A DNA stretch of 64,000 nucleotides from Rhodoferax sp. (GTDB taxonomy: Bacteria; Pseudomonadota; Gammaproteobacteria; Burkholderiales; Burkholderiaceae_C), in the NCBI GenBank assembly GCA_024236015.1, contig JACKLK010000014.1, forward strand, positions 1-64,000, in the 5' to 3' direction. The translations under genes were made by a program, and so were the position numbers. Shown here in pieces: positions 42,494-52,242 of the stretch. A model generated the notes under the pieces. That model was given only the letters and a program-made list of their open reading frames with translations. It was not told the origin of the DNA and ran no database searches. Position 1 is the stretch's first letter. Every line of letters starts with the position of its first letter.

Positions 42494-43681
42494 ATGTCGT
42501 ACACCGCTGCTTCGCATCATCGTTCCGTCGCCCAGGCCTTGGCGCGCGCCAGGCGCATGGTCGTGCGGGTGCAGGCCGGTGCGTTGTTGGTGTTGTTGTT
42601 GCTGGTGGTGGTCGCGTCCCCGGCGCGCGGCGAGGTCACTGAGCGGTCCGCCACGACCGTCGCCACTGCGCCTGAAACCCCGTTGCCGCAGCGCCTGAGC
42701 GAGACCGGGCTGTATGGCGCCGACGGCGCGTCGGCCCGGGTGGTGGGTGCCGACACCTTGCCGTTTTCGCCGCAATACCCGTTGTGGTCCGACGGCGCGA
42801 GCAAGCGCCGCTGGATCCGATTGCCGCCCGGCACGTTCATCGATGCGTCCGATCCGGACGCCTGGCGCTTCCCGGTCGGCACCCGATTGTGGAAGGAGTT
42901 CGCGCACGCCGGCCGCCCGATCGAGACCCGCTTCATCGAACGCCTGGCCGACGGCCGGTGGCGTTTCGCCACCTATGTCTGGAACCTGCAGGGCACGGAC
43001 GCCCTGCTCGCGCCCGAACGCGGCGTGCGCGCCCTGCCGGCGCCGGGCGCGCCCGGCGGCCTGTACGCCGTGCCGTCGCGCGCCGATTGCCGCGGTTGCC
43101 ACGAGGGCGGCCCGACGCCGGTGCTGGGGTTCGGCGCCCTGCAACTGTCGCCGGACCGCGACCCGCAGGTGCCGCACGCCGAGACGCCGCCGCCCGGCCA
43201 CACCGACCTGGCCGACCTGCAGGCGCGGGGCCTGCTGCGGCTGTTGCCGCCAGATGTTGCGCGCACGCCGCCGCGGATTGCCGCCGGCAGCGCCGTCGCC
43301 CGCAGCGCGCTCGGCTACCTGCACGCCAACTGCGGCCATTGCCACAACGACACCGGCCCGCTGGCCGCGATGGACATGGCGATGTTGCAGTCGGTCGCCG
43401 ACGCGCCCGGCAGCGCCCGGCGCACCTGGGCTTCGCTGTACGGCAAGACCAGCCGCTTCCGCGCCGACCGCGGCGACCGGGGCGACGACGCCGAGGCGCA
43501 ATGCATCGCGCCCGGCCGCGTGGACGACAGCACGCTGCTGCAGCGCATGGCCTCGCCCCATGTGATGAGCCGCATGCCGCCCATGGGTGTTTCGATCGTC
43601 GACGTCGCCGGCCTGCAACTGATCCGCCAATGGATTCTGGACCACGAACATCTTTCACACCTCAAGGAGAACGCACCGTGA
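42494..43681 (+). CDS. Di-heme c-type cytochrome-like exported protein
   Basis: The 395-residue protein has an N-terminal hydrophobic export signal (about residues 28-41, LLVLLLLVVVASPA) and two heme-attachment motifs, CRGCH (199-203) and CGHCH (280-284). The region PPGTFIDASDPDAWRFPVGTRLW is shared by a family of uncharacterised periplasmic cytochromes. A methionine region near MASPHVMSRMPPMGVSIVD may supply a sixth ligand. It overlaps the next cytochrome gene by 4 bp (GTGA), so they are coupled. The ATG at 42494 is preferred. Confidence 0.84.
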   Translation: MSYTAASHHRSVAQALARARRMVVRVQAGALLVLLLLVVVASPARGEVTERSATTVATAPETPLPQRLSETGLYGADGASARVVGADTLPFSPQYPLWSDGASKRRWIRLPPGTFIDASDPDAWRFPVGTRLWKEFAHAGRPIETRFIERLADGRWRFATYVWNLQGTDALLAPERGVRALPAPGAPGGLYAVPSRADCRGCHEGGPTPVLGFGALQLSPDRDPQVPHAETPPPGHTDLADLQARGLLRLLPPDVARTPPRIAAGSAVARSALGYLHANCGHCHNDTGPLAAMDMAMLQSVADAPGSARRTWASLYGKTSRFRADRGDRGDDAEAQCIAPGRVDDSTLLQRMASPHVMSRMPPMGVSIVDVAGLQLIRQWILDHEHLSHLKENAP

Positions 43682-44346
43682 AAACGCAGCAAACGCAACT
43701 TCATCTTCACCATCCCCACCGCCACCGGGGCCGCCGCCAGCGGCTCGCTCTGCTGGCCACGGCGGGCGCCGCAGGTTTCCTGCTGCTGGCCGGCGCCAGC
43801 CCGGCCCTGGCGCAATCGGCCCCGGGCAAGCCGGCCGCCCCGGCCGCCGGCATGTCCAAGGACGAACTGGTCGCGCGCGGCAAATACATCGTCTCGACCT
43901 CGGGTTGCCACGACTGCCATACGCCCTGGCACGTCGGCCCCAACGGCCCGGAGCCGGACATGCGCCGCGCCTTGTCGGGCCATCCCCAGGCCATGGTGAT
44001 GCCGCCGGCGCCCAAGCTGCCCGAAGGCCCGTGGCTGGTGGTCACCGCCGCCACCAACACCGCCTTCGCCGGCCCCTGGGGCGTGACCTACACCGCCAAC
44101 CTGACGCCAGACCCGGAATCCGGGCTGGGCAAGTGGACCGCCAAGGATTTCATCGAGACCATCCGCACCGGTCGGCGCATGGGCCGCGGCCGCGAGATCC
44201 TGCCGCCGATGCCGTACCCGGTCTACAACAACATGACCGACGCCGACCTGACGGCCGTGTTCACCTACCTGCAGTCGATTCCGGCGATGCCGAACAAGGT
44301 GCCGGAGCCGCGTCCGCCCGCCGCGCCGGTGGCCGGCAAGTCCTGA
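43678..44346 (+). CDS. c-type cytochrome, single heme
   Basis: The 222-residue protein has a His- and Arg-rich n-region, a hydrophobic signal core (about residues 23-42) ending ALAQ, and one CHDCH heme site (77-81) in VSTSGCHDCHTPWH. The sequence FIETIRTGRRMGRGREILPPMPYPVYNNMTDADL resembles the cytochrome subunits that accept electrons from alcohol or aldehyde dehydrogenases (key parts GRRMGRG and PPMPYPVYNNM). Start is GTG at 43678 with AAGGAG upstream, overlapping the preceding stop. Its redox partner is not encoded beside it. Confidence 0.86.
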   Translation: MKTQQTQLHLHHPHRHRGRRQRLALLATAGAAGFLLLAGASPALAQSAPGKPAAPAAGMSKDELVARGKYIVSTSGCHDCHTPWHVGPNGPEPDMRRALSGHPQAMVMPPAPKLPEGPWLVVTAATNTAFAGPWGVTYTANLTPDPESGLGKWTAKDFIETIRTGRRMGRGREILPPMPYPVYNNMTDADLTAVFTYLQSIPAMPNKVPEPRPPAAPVAGKS

Positions 44347-44350
44347 TGCC

Positions 44351-44384
44351 GTTGTCACATCCCCTGAATGGGTGATGTGACAAC
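44351..44384. repeat. Perfect 11-bp inverted repeat between cytochrome and luxR genes
   Basis: GTTGTCACATC (44351-44361) and GATGTGACAAC (44374-44384) are exact complements, and the adjoining CCC and GGG extend the stem with one bulged T. There is no T-run after it, so it is a poor intrinsic terminator and may be an operator for the LuxR-type regulator downstream. Confidence 0.65.
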
Positions 44385-44432
44385 CGGCCACCGCCGGCGC
44401 ACCATGCGGGAACACACAGGCGGAGGTGTTCC

Positions 44433-45545
44433 ATGGATCCGGAAGTTCGGCTGCTACACGACATCTACGCGGCTGCGCTGGATGCAACCCCCTGGCAAGG
44501 CGTCGTCGGGCAGGCGGCAGACCTGTTGCAGGCCACCAGCGCATTCCTGTTCACGCCCTTCCAGCCACCGGCCGCCGGCGGCTTCAAGGTGTGCCACAAG
44601 ATGCCGGAATCGGTGATGGACCGCTACCTCTCCGAGGTGGCCGACGTCGACGTCTGGTACCACGCGCTGCTGCAGCGCCACACCCATCTCGCCACCGGCA
44701 CCAGCTACCGCACCCGCGACCTGATGCCGGATGCGCAGACGCGGCGCTCGCGCATGCATGCCGACTATCTCGCTCCGTGCGGCATCGGGCATTGCCTGGG
44801 CGCCATCGTCAACGACGGCAGCACGGGCGACATCCCGGTCACGCCGCTGAGCGTGTACCGGCCGTACGGCTCGCCCGATTTTTCCGCGAGCGACGAAGCC
44901 TGCCTGCGGCGCATCCAGCCCCACCTGTCGCAGGCCTTGCTGGTGCGCAGCCGCCTGGCCGCGGCCACCGACAACTGGGGTTCGGTGGCCATCGAGCGCG
45001 TGGCCACCGCGGTGGTGGTGTTGTCCAGGGAGCGGCGGGTGCTGCTGGCCAACCCCGCCGCCGAGGCGCTGTTTGCGTCCACCGCACCGCCGCTGGTGCG
45101 CCAGGGCCATCTGGTGGCGGACGATGCCGCGCAGGCCGCCGCATTGGCCAAGGCCCTGGCGGCCTGCAGCAACTACCGCTTCGACACCCGGTTCACGTTG
45201 TCGATCCGCCTGTCCGGTGCCGCCGGCCATGGCGTCGTGATCCGGCTGGCGCCGCCGCCGGCGCGCACACCCAAGGCCGACCAGGCCGCGGCCGTCGGAT
45301 TCCTGGTGCGCGAAGGCCGCGCCGCCGTCGACCCGCGCGCAATGTTGTCCGCGCTCTACCAGCTGACCCCGGCGGAAACCGCGCTGGTCATGGCCTTGTT
45401 CGAAGGCGCCACGCCCGAGTCCTACGGTGCACAGCGCCAGGTGGCGCAGTCCACGCTCAAGACGCAGATGCGCGCGGTGTACGACAAGACCGGCGTGCAC
45501 AAGCAGTCGGGCCTGATGCGCCTGGTGATGTCGCTCGCGCACTGA
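44433..45545 (+). CDS. LuxR-type (HTH) transcriptional regulator
   Basis: The 370-residue protein has an N-terminal sensing region of about 300 residues, including a PAS-like segment (ERVATAVVVLSRERRVLLANP), and a C-terminal LuxR HTH starting LTPAETALVMALFEGATPE and containing STLKTQMRAVYDKTG. It is not a quorum-sensing type by visible features. The gene stands downstream of the cytochrome pair with a strong inverted repeat in the gap and is convergent with the GH31 gene. Confidence 0.86.
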   Translation: MDPEVRLLHDIYAAALDATPWQGVVGQAADLLQATSAFLFTPFQPPAAGGFKVCHKMPESVMDRYLSEVADVDVWYHALLQRHTHLATGTSYRTRDLMPDAQTRRSRMHADYLAPCGIGHCLGAIVNDGSTGDIPVTPLSVYRPYGSPDFSASDEACLRRIQPHLSQALLVRSRLAAATDNWGSVAIERVATAVVVLSRERRVLLANPAAEALFASTAPPLVRQGHLVADDAAQAAALAKALAACSNYRFDTRFTLSIRLSGAAGHGVVIRLAPPPARTPKADQAAAVGFLVREGRAAVDPRAMLSALYQLTPAETALVMALFEGATPESYGAQRQVAQSTLKTQMRAVYDKTGVHKQSGLMRLVMSLAH

Positions 45546-45569
45546 GCGCGCGGCGCGTGGTGTGCCGCC

Positions 45570-47693
45570 TCAGGCGCGGAACAGCCGGGTGTCGCGCACC
45601 GGGTCGTCGTGCCGCTGGATACCCGCGCCGGCACCGGCCATGGCGATCGACGCGCCGTCGCGCGCGAACAGCGGCAGGCTGGCCCACGACACGGCCACGG
45701 TGTGGACCTGCCCGGCGGCGAAACGCTCGCCGGTGTGGAAGTCGAACCAGGCCTGCGGCCCGGCCGGCAGATGGACGCGGCGCAGGGTCGCACCCGGCTC
45801 GACCACCGGCGCCACCAGCAGCTCGCGGCCCAGCATGAAATCGTCGCTGTCGGCGAAGCAGGCATCGTCGTCCGGAAAATCGTAGAAGGTCGGCCGGATG
45901 ATGGGTTCATGGTGGCGGCTGGCGCGTTCGAACAAGGACCACAGGTAGGGCATCAGGCTGTAGCGCAGCCGGATCGCCGCCGCCACGTGTTCGGTCACCT
46001 GCGGATGCAGCCAGGGCACGTTGTTGGTTCCGTCCGCCTTCCAGGAGTTCATCACCATGCGCGGGTTCAGGCAACAGGCCTGCACCCAGCGCAGGAACAG
46101 CTCCGCATCCGGCGACGGGCCGGCAAAACCGCCGACGTCGTGGCCGACGTTGAACAGGCCCGACAGCGACATCTGCAGCCCGGTGCGGATGTTCCAGCGC
46201 AAGCTGTGCCAGCTGGTGGTGTTGTCGCCGCTCCATGTTTGCGCGTAACGCTGGATGCCCGGCGGGCCGGCGCGGCTGACGCTGAACGGCGTGGCGTCGG
46301 GCGCATGTTGCCGCTGCGCCTCGACGCTGGCGCGGGTCATCAGCAGTCCGTGCAGGGGGCGGGCGCGGTGCATCGGGATCGGCTGGCCGAAACCGTCGCA
46401 CCGTGCGTCGTCGTCGAGGATGGCGTATTCGTTGTTGTCGTTCCAGCCCGCGTCGATGCCGTAGTCCAGCACCTGCTGGCGCAACTGCTGCTGCCACCAC
46501 GCGATCGTCGGCGCATGGGTGAAGTCCAGGTGGGCGCCCATGCCGTCCCAGAACGGTTCGAGCACGGGTTGGCCTTGCGCGTCGTGGATGAAGCCGCCGC
46601 TGGATTGCACCTGCGCAAAGGCGGGGTGGTCGTCGAGCAGGCAGGGCTTGATGTTGGCCACCACCTGCATGCCGCTGGCGTGGAAGCGGGCATTGAGCGT
46701 CTTGGGCTGCGGAAACTTGGTTGTGTTCCAGGTGAACACATACCGCCGCTTGCCGCGCGACGAATATCCCGAACCGTAGTGGAAGGCCGAGCACGGAATG
46801 CGTTCGTGTTCGATGCGCTCGATGAATCCGTCGAGCTGCTGCTGGGCATCGGGCGCGTCGGCCAGGCCCATGGCGGTCTGCGCGTATCCGAGCGACCAGC
46901 GCGGCGGCAGCGCGGTGCCGCCGATCAATGCGACGAAACGCGCGATCACCTCGGCGGGGGTGTTGCCGGCGATGACGTAATAGTCCAGGTCGCCGTCGTC
47001 GATCTCGACATGGCGGTACAGGCCGTGGTAGTTGTCGTGTTCGCACCCGAGGTCGAAGCTGCAGGCGGCCAGCGTGTCGTAATACAGCCCGCACCAGGCG
47101 CCCTGGCTGCTGCGGCTGAGCACGAAGGGCCAGTGCTTGTACAGCGGGTCGCCGCTGCGCGGGTCGTAGCCCAGCGCGTCCATGGCCAGCGTGCGCAGGC
47201 GGCGGCCGTGCAGGTCCAGCGGCCCGGTCTTGTCGCCCAGGCCGTAATACCGGTCGCCGGGTTCGCGCTGCAGGTAGTGGCGCACGGCGCCCAGGCGGTG
47301 GCTGTGCATGTAGGCGGCGCTGGCGCGGTCTGCGAGCAGGGGGCGGCCCTGGGCGTCGCTCCAGCGCAAGGCCAGCGCGCCGGCGCCCAGCGTCACGGAC
47401 AAGGCGTCGGTGCGCAGCGTGACGGCACCGTCGTCATGGTGTTGCAGCTGCGCCTGCTGGCAGGCGAAACCGCTGCGGTCGTCGCGCTCGCGGCCCTGCC
47501 ACGGCACGTCCTGCCCGGCCTGCGGCGCGATGGCCCAGGTGCGGGGTTCGCGGTAACCGTCCGCGGGTTGCAGGCGCACCCGCGCCAGTGCGGGCTCCAG
47601 GATCTCGAGTTGCAGCCGGGCGCCGCCGTGCAGCGCGATCGTCATGCCGTGCGCGTCGGCCCGGGCCGGACCTTGTGGCTGCAGTGTCTTCAT
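45570..47693 (-). CDS. Glycoside hydrolase family 31 alpha-glycosidase
   Basis: The 707-residue enzyme has an N-terminal beta-sandwich (about residues 1-250), a catalytic barrel (about 262-600) and C-terminal beta domains. The GH31 nucleophile is D419 in WNDNNEYA and the acid/base is D490 in TWSGDNTTSW. No signal peptide is seen, so it works in the cytoplasm on imported sugars. It is the last gene of the transporter operon (37 bp after the ATPase gene). The substrate is an alpha-glycoside or related sugar; the exact linkage is not evident, and alpha-xyloside or sulfoquinovoside activity cannot be excluded. Codons before the ATG at 47693 would not belong to the family. Confidence 0.9.
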   Translation of the reverse strand: MKTLQPQGPARADAHGMTIALHGGARLQLEILEPALARVRLQPADGYREPRTWAIAPQAGQDVPWQGRERDDRSGFACQQAQLQHHDDGAVTLRTDALSVTLGAGALALRWSDAQGRPLLADRASAAYMHSHRLGAVRHYLQREPGDRYYGLGDKTGPLDLHGRRLRTLAMDALGYDPRSGDPLYKHWPFVLSRSSQGAWCGLYYDTLAACSFDLGCEHDNYHGLYRHVEIDDGDLDYYVIAGNTPAEVIARFVALIGGTALPPRWSLGYAQTAMGLADAPDAQQQLDGFIERIEHERIPCSAFHYGSGYSSRGKRRYVFTWNTTKFPQPKTLNARFHASGMQVVANIKPCLLDDHPAFAQVQSSGGFIHDAQGQPVLEPFWDGMGAHLDFTHAPTIAWWQQQLRQQVLDYGIDAGWNDNNEYAILDDDARCDGFGQPIPMHRARPLHGLLMTRASVEAQRQHAPDATPFSVSRAGPPGIQRYAQTWSGDNTTSWHSLRWNIRTGLQMSLSGLFNVGHDVGGFAGPSPDAELFLRWVQACCLNPRMVMNSWKADGTNNVPWLHPQVTEHVAAAIRLRYSLMPYLWSLFERASRHHEPIIRPTFYDFPDDDACFADSDDFMLGRELLVAPVVEPGATLRRVHLPAGPQAWFDFHTGERFAAGQVHTVAVSWASLPLFARDGASIAMAGAGAGIQRHDDPVRDTRLFRA

Positions 47694-47730
47694 GGTCGGT
47701 GGATCGAAACGCGGTTGGCGGCGTGTGTGG

Positions 47731-48786
<1,056 letters not shown>

Positions 48787-48813
48787 GCTATGGTCCTGGT
48801 CGGGAGGCAGGTG

Positions 48814-49857
48814 TCATTTCACGCCGGCGCTGGCGATGCCGGTGGTGATGTATTTCTGCAGGAAGGCAAACACCAGCGTGATCGGGATCAGCGTGATCAC
48901 GGTCATCGCCAGCAGGTAATGCCACTGGGTGTTGAGCTCGCCCTGGAAGGCATTGAGGGCCAGCTGCAGCGTGAAGAACTCGGAGCGCGAGAGCACGATC
49001 AGCGGCAGCAGGAAGTCGTTCCAGCGCCACATCACCGAGAAGATCGCCAGCACCGCCAGCGCCGGCGCGGCCAGCGGCAGGATGATCTTCCAGTAGATGC
49101 GCCATTCGCTGGCATGGTCCATGCGCGCGGCCTCGAGCAGTTCGTCGGGAATCGTCAGCATGTACTGGCGCAGCAGGAACACGCCGGTGGGCGTGGCGAT
49201 GGCCGGCAAGATGACGCCCCACAGGCTGTTGAGCAGTCCGACCGTGTTGATGACCAGGAACACCGGCACCAGGATGATGGTGGGCGGAATCATCAAGGTG
49301 GCGATGATCAGCAGGAACACCGCCTTCTGGCCGTGGAACTTGTACTTGGACAACGCGAACGCCGCCATCGAGTTGATCAAGAGCGTCAGCAGCGTGGCCA
49401 CGACGGTGATGAACACGCTGTTCCACAGGTACAGGCCGAAGCTGAACTTGCCGAAGATCTCGGTGTAGTTCGACAGCGCGAACTGCAACTCGTTGATCGG
49501 CGTGCGGTCGTTGATGTTGACGCGCACCTGCTGCTCGGGGTCGGCCGGGTCGACCATGGTGGCCATGATGCCGATGCGCCGTACCTGGGCCATGGGCCGG
49601 ACCTCGCCCTTGTCGTCGCGCGTCATGAACAGCGGCAGCGGCTTGTCGTACCCCGCCACCTGCACCGACTTCTGCGTATAGGGCAGGAAGGTCGGCGGAA
49701 ACTGGCTGATCGCCGCCTCGGACTTGAACGAGGACATCACCAGCCAGAGCACCGGCGCGAACATCGTGAACAGGCCGAGCGCCAGGTAGGCGTAGCTCAG
49801 CCAGTCGGTCCAGTCCATGCGGCCACGGCCGTGGGTGCGGGTGAGGAAGTCCTTCAT
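48814..49857 (-). CDS. Carbohydrate ABC transporter permease (MalG type)
   Basis: The 347-residue protein has six membrane helices and the coupling EAA loop ELLEAARMDHASEWRIYWKIILPLAAPAL (key EAARMDHAS). An unusually large insertion of about 100 residues follows the first helix (region SEAAISQFPPTFLPYTQKS through NDRTPINELQFAL), predicted to be periplasmic, as in some MalG/UgpE relatives. It overlaps the MalF-type gene by 4 bp and forms the channel with it. Confidence 0.93.
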   Translation of the reverse strand: MKDFLTRTHGRGRMDWTDWLSYAYLALGLFTMFAPVLWLVMSSFKSEAAISQFPPTFLPYTQKSVQVAGYDKPLPLFMTRDDKGEVRPMAQVRRIGIMATMVDPADPEQQVRVNINDRTPINELQFALSNYTEIFGKFSFGLYLWNSVFITVVATLLTLLINSMAAFALSKYKFHGQKAVFLLIIATLMIPPTIILVPVFLVINTVGLLNSLWGVILPAIATPTGVFLLRQYMLTIPDELLEAARMDHASEWRIYWKIILPLAAPALAVLAIFSVMWRWNDFLLPLIVLSRSEFFTLQLALNAFQGELNTQWHYLLAMTVITLIPITLVFAFLQKYITTGIASAGVK

Positions 49858-50843
49858 CGCGCCCTTTCACCGGCTTCGGACGCGCGCGTCAGGCGCAGCT
49901 GGATCAGCGTCAGCAACACCAGGCCCAGCGCCAGCACCAGCGAAGCCGCCGCCGCCAGCCCGTACAGGTGGATCTGCTCGGCGAAGCCGGTCTGGTAGAT
50001 GAACTGCACGATGAAGGTGGTGGCCGAACCCGGGCCGCCGCCGGTGAGCACGAACACCTCGTCGAAGATCTGCACTGCGCGGATCATCGCCAGCACCAGC
50101 ACGACGATCAGGTTGGGCATCAAGAGCGGCAAGGTGATGCGCCGCAACGTGCGCCACGGCGAGGCGCCGTCCATCTCGGCGGCCTCGTACATGTCCTTCG
50201 GGATCGCCTGCAGCCCGGCCAGCAGGATCAGCGTATAGAAACCCATGTGGGCCCAGATGGACACGAACACGACCCAGAAGAACGCCCACGACGACGTGGT
50301 CAACCAGTCGATGGGTTGTGCGCCCATGCCCACCAGCGCGGCGTTGAACACGCCCTGGCTCTGCAGCAGCCATTTCCAGATCAGCGCCACCACCACCGGC
50401 GACAGCAGCACCGGGTAGAAAAACACGCCACGCCAGAAGCCGCGCCCGATGATCTTGCGGTTGAGCACCAGCGCGGTGACCAGCGACAACACCACCATCA
50501 GCACGACCTGGATCAGGCTGAACTGCACGGTGTTGAAGATGGCGCGCCAGAACACGTCCTTGCGGCAGGTCGTGATGTCGGAATAGTCGCGGCACTCGAA
50601 CAGGATGCCGAAGTTCTCGCCGCCCGTGTAGGGGCGCTCGAACGGCATCAGGTTGACGCCGCCGGTGGTCGCATAGACCAGGTTGATCGCGATCGGCAGG
50701 AAGGTGAACAGCCCGAACACGAGCAGGTTCGGCGCCACGAACAACCAGCCCAGCCGGCCCAGTCCGAGCCGCCGCTGGGCAAGCCGGAACAGCGGCTCGA
50801 ACAGGTTGAAGAACAGGCCTGCGACGCGCGACAACACGGACAC
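49854..50843 (-). CDS. Carbohydrate ABC transporter permease (MalF type)
   Basis: The 329-residue protein has about six membrane helices and the EAA motif MYEAAEMDGASPWRTLRRITLPLL (key EAAEMDGAS). A periplasmic segment with two Cys (FECRDYSDITTCRKD) follows the first helix. The start is GTG at 50843, 30 bp after the binding-protein gene. Its end overlaps the MalG-type start by 4 bp. Confidence 0.93.
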   Translation of the reverse strand: MSVLSRVAGLFFNLFEPLFRLAQRRLGLGRLGWLFVAPNLLVFGLFTFLPIAINLVYATTGGVNLMPFERPYTGGENFGILFECRDYSDITTCRKDVFWRAIFNTVQFSLIQVVLMVVLSLVTALVLNRKIIGRGFWRGVFFYPVLLSPVVVALIWKWLLQSQGVFNAALVGMGAQPIDWLTTSSWAFFWVVFVSIWAHMGFYTLILLAGLQAIPKDMYEAAEMDGASPWRTLRRITLPLLMPNLIVVLVLAMIRAVQIFDEVFVLTGGGPGSATTFIVQFIYQTGFAEQIHLYGLAAAASLVLALGLVLLTLIQLRLTRASEAGERAR

Positions 50844-50873
50844 GGTGACAGGCCTTTCGGGACGCCAGCGGAT

Positions 50874-52166
50874 TTACTGGGTTGCCTGCTTGACCGCGTC
50901 GGCCGCGTCGGCGGCGATCTTGGTCATCGCCTCGTCGGTGCTCATCTCGCCGACGATGGCCTGCGTGACGCGGGTCACGGTTGGCAGCATGATGGCGCGG
51001 TTGAACTTGTAGCCCTGGAACCGGTAGGCCACCGGCGACAGGTTGGCCACGCCCGCGCTGAATACCGACAGCGCGGCCTGGGCCTGCGGCGTCGCGCCGG
51101 GGTATTTCACGCCCTTTTTCGCCAGCCCGGCGTGGGCCGGGATGTTGTTGGTCTTGCCGGTGAACTCGGCGTACTGGGCTTCCTGCGCCAGGAAATCCAG
51201 GAACATGCCGACGTCCTTGGGCGACTTGCTGGTCTTGAGCGCGACCCAGGCTGCGCCGCCGGGAATGCCGGAGCAGGCGGCCGGTCCGCAGGGGTTGGGC
51301 ACCGCGACCCAGTCGAAGGCATTGCCGATGTCCTTCTGCAGCCGGTTGATCTGCCACGAACCAGACAACACCATGGCCACGCGCGCGTTCTTGAACTCGC
51401 CGATGGAGTCGGCATAACTCGAGCCGCCGCTGCCGGCCCAGACCTCCTTGAGCATCGCGCCGTCCTTGTGCCAGCCGACGAACTTGGAGACCGCGGCCTT
51501 GTAGCCTTCATCGATCACGATGTCGCCCTTGGCGTCGAACAGCTTGGCGCCGTAGCTGATCGCCGGGCCGGCGAAGCGGTGGCCGGAGCGGTCCCAGGCC
51601 ATCGCCGCGGGCAGCTGGTTGGCCTTGGCCACCTTGCGCGTGGCCTCGACCCATTCGTCCCAGGTCGCCTTCGGGCCGGGCATCGGCACCTTGGCCTGTT
51701 CGAACAGGGTCTTGTTGACATAGGGGCCGGTCATCGTCAGCTGCGACATGAAGCCGTAGAAGCCGGTGTCGCCGGGGCTGGGGCGCAGCCAGGGCAAGGT
51801 GGCGCCGAAATTGGCCTCCCAGTAGGACTTGTCCTTGACGTGCGCGCTGATGTCCAGGTAGTACTTCGACAGGCCGCCCAGGTCGGTGACGCGGGCGATG
51901 TCGGGGCCCTGGCCGGCGGCCAGCTGCACCGGCAGCTGTTCGACGATGGTCTTGTAGGGCACCACGTCGATCACGACCTTGGTGCCGGCATTGGCGGCCT
52001 CGAAGCGCTTGGCCTGCTCGGCCACGACATCGCACTCGACGCCGTCCTGGTAACACATGACGCGGATCTCCGCGCCATGCACGGCGGCGGGCAGGACGAA
52101 CATCGCGGCGACGAGTGCGCCAACGGGATGATGGAGGATACGGGTTACCATGGTGACGACCTTCAT
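50874..52166 (-). CDS. Carbohydrate ABC transporter substrate-binding protein
   Basis: The 430-residue periplasmic protein has a signal peptide (hydrophobic ALVAAMFVLPAAVHG, cleavage before AEIRVMCYQDG) and the family 1 pattern, including AEQAKRFEAANAGTKVVIDV and GQGPDIARVTDLGGL. It delivers a sugar or oligosaccharide to the permeases. The start at 52166 lacks a clear ribosome site; ATG at 52151 is an alternative. It is the first gene of the SBP-MalF-MalG-MalK-GH31 operon and is divergent from the CE15-like gene. Confidence 0.93.
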   Translation of the reverse strand: MKVVTMVTRILHHPVGALVAAMFVLPAAVHGAEIRVMCYQDGVECDVVAEQAKRFEAANAGTKVVIDVVPYKTIVEQLPVQLAAGQGPDIARVTDLGGLSKYYLDISAHVKDKSYWEANFGATLPWLRPSPGDTGFYGFMSQLTMTGPYVNKTLFEQAKVPMPGPKATWDEWVEATRKVAKANQLPAAMAWDRSGHRFAGPAISYGAKLFDAKGDIVIDEGYKAAVSKFVGWHKDGAMLKEVWAGSGGSSYADSIGEFKNARVAMVLSGSWQINRLQKDIGNAFDWVAVPNPCGPAACSGIPGGAAWVALKTSKSPKDVGMFLDFLAQEAQYAEFTGKTNNIPAHAGLAKKGVKYPGATPQAQAALSVFSAGVANLSPVAYRFQGYKFNRAIMLPTVTRVTQAIVGEMSTDEAMTKIAADAADAVKQATQ

Positions 52167-52242
52167 GAGAGTGGAGGAAAGCGTCCGCCATCCTAGGTGA
52201 AATCGGCCGGCACGCGCCTATCGTTTGTACCGACCCGGTCAT

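Noticed and set aside
45570..47693. GH31 enzyme as a sulfoquinovosidase
   Set aside because: The typical Arg/Trp/Tyr sulfonate-binding signature was not recognised, and no sulfo-sugar pathway genes are adjacent.
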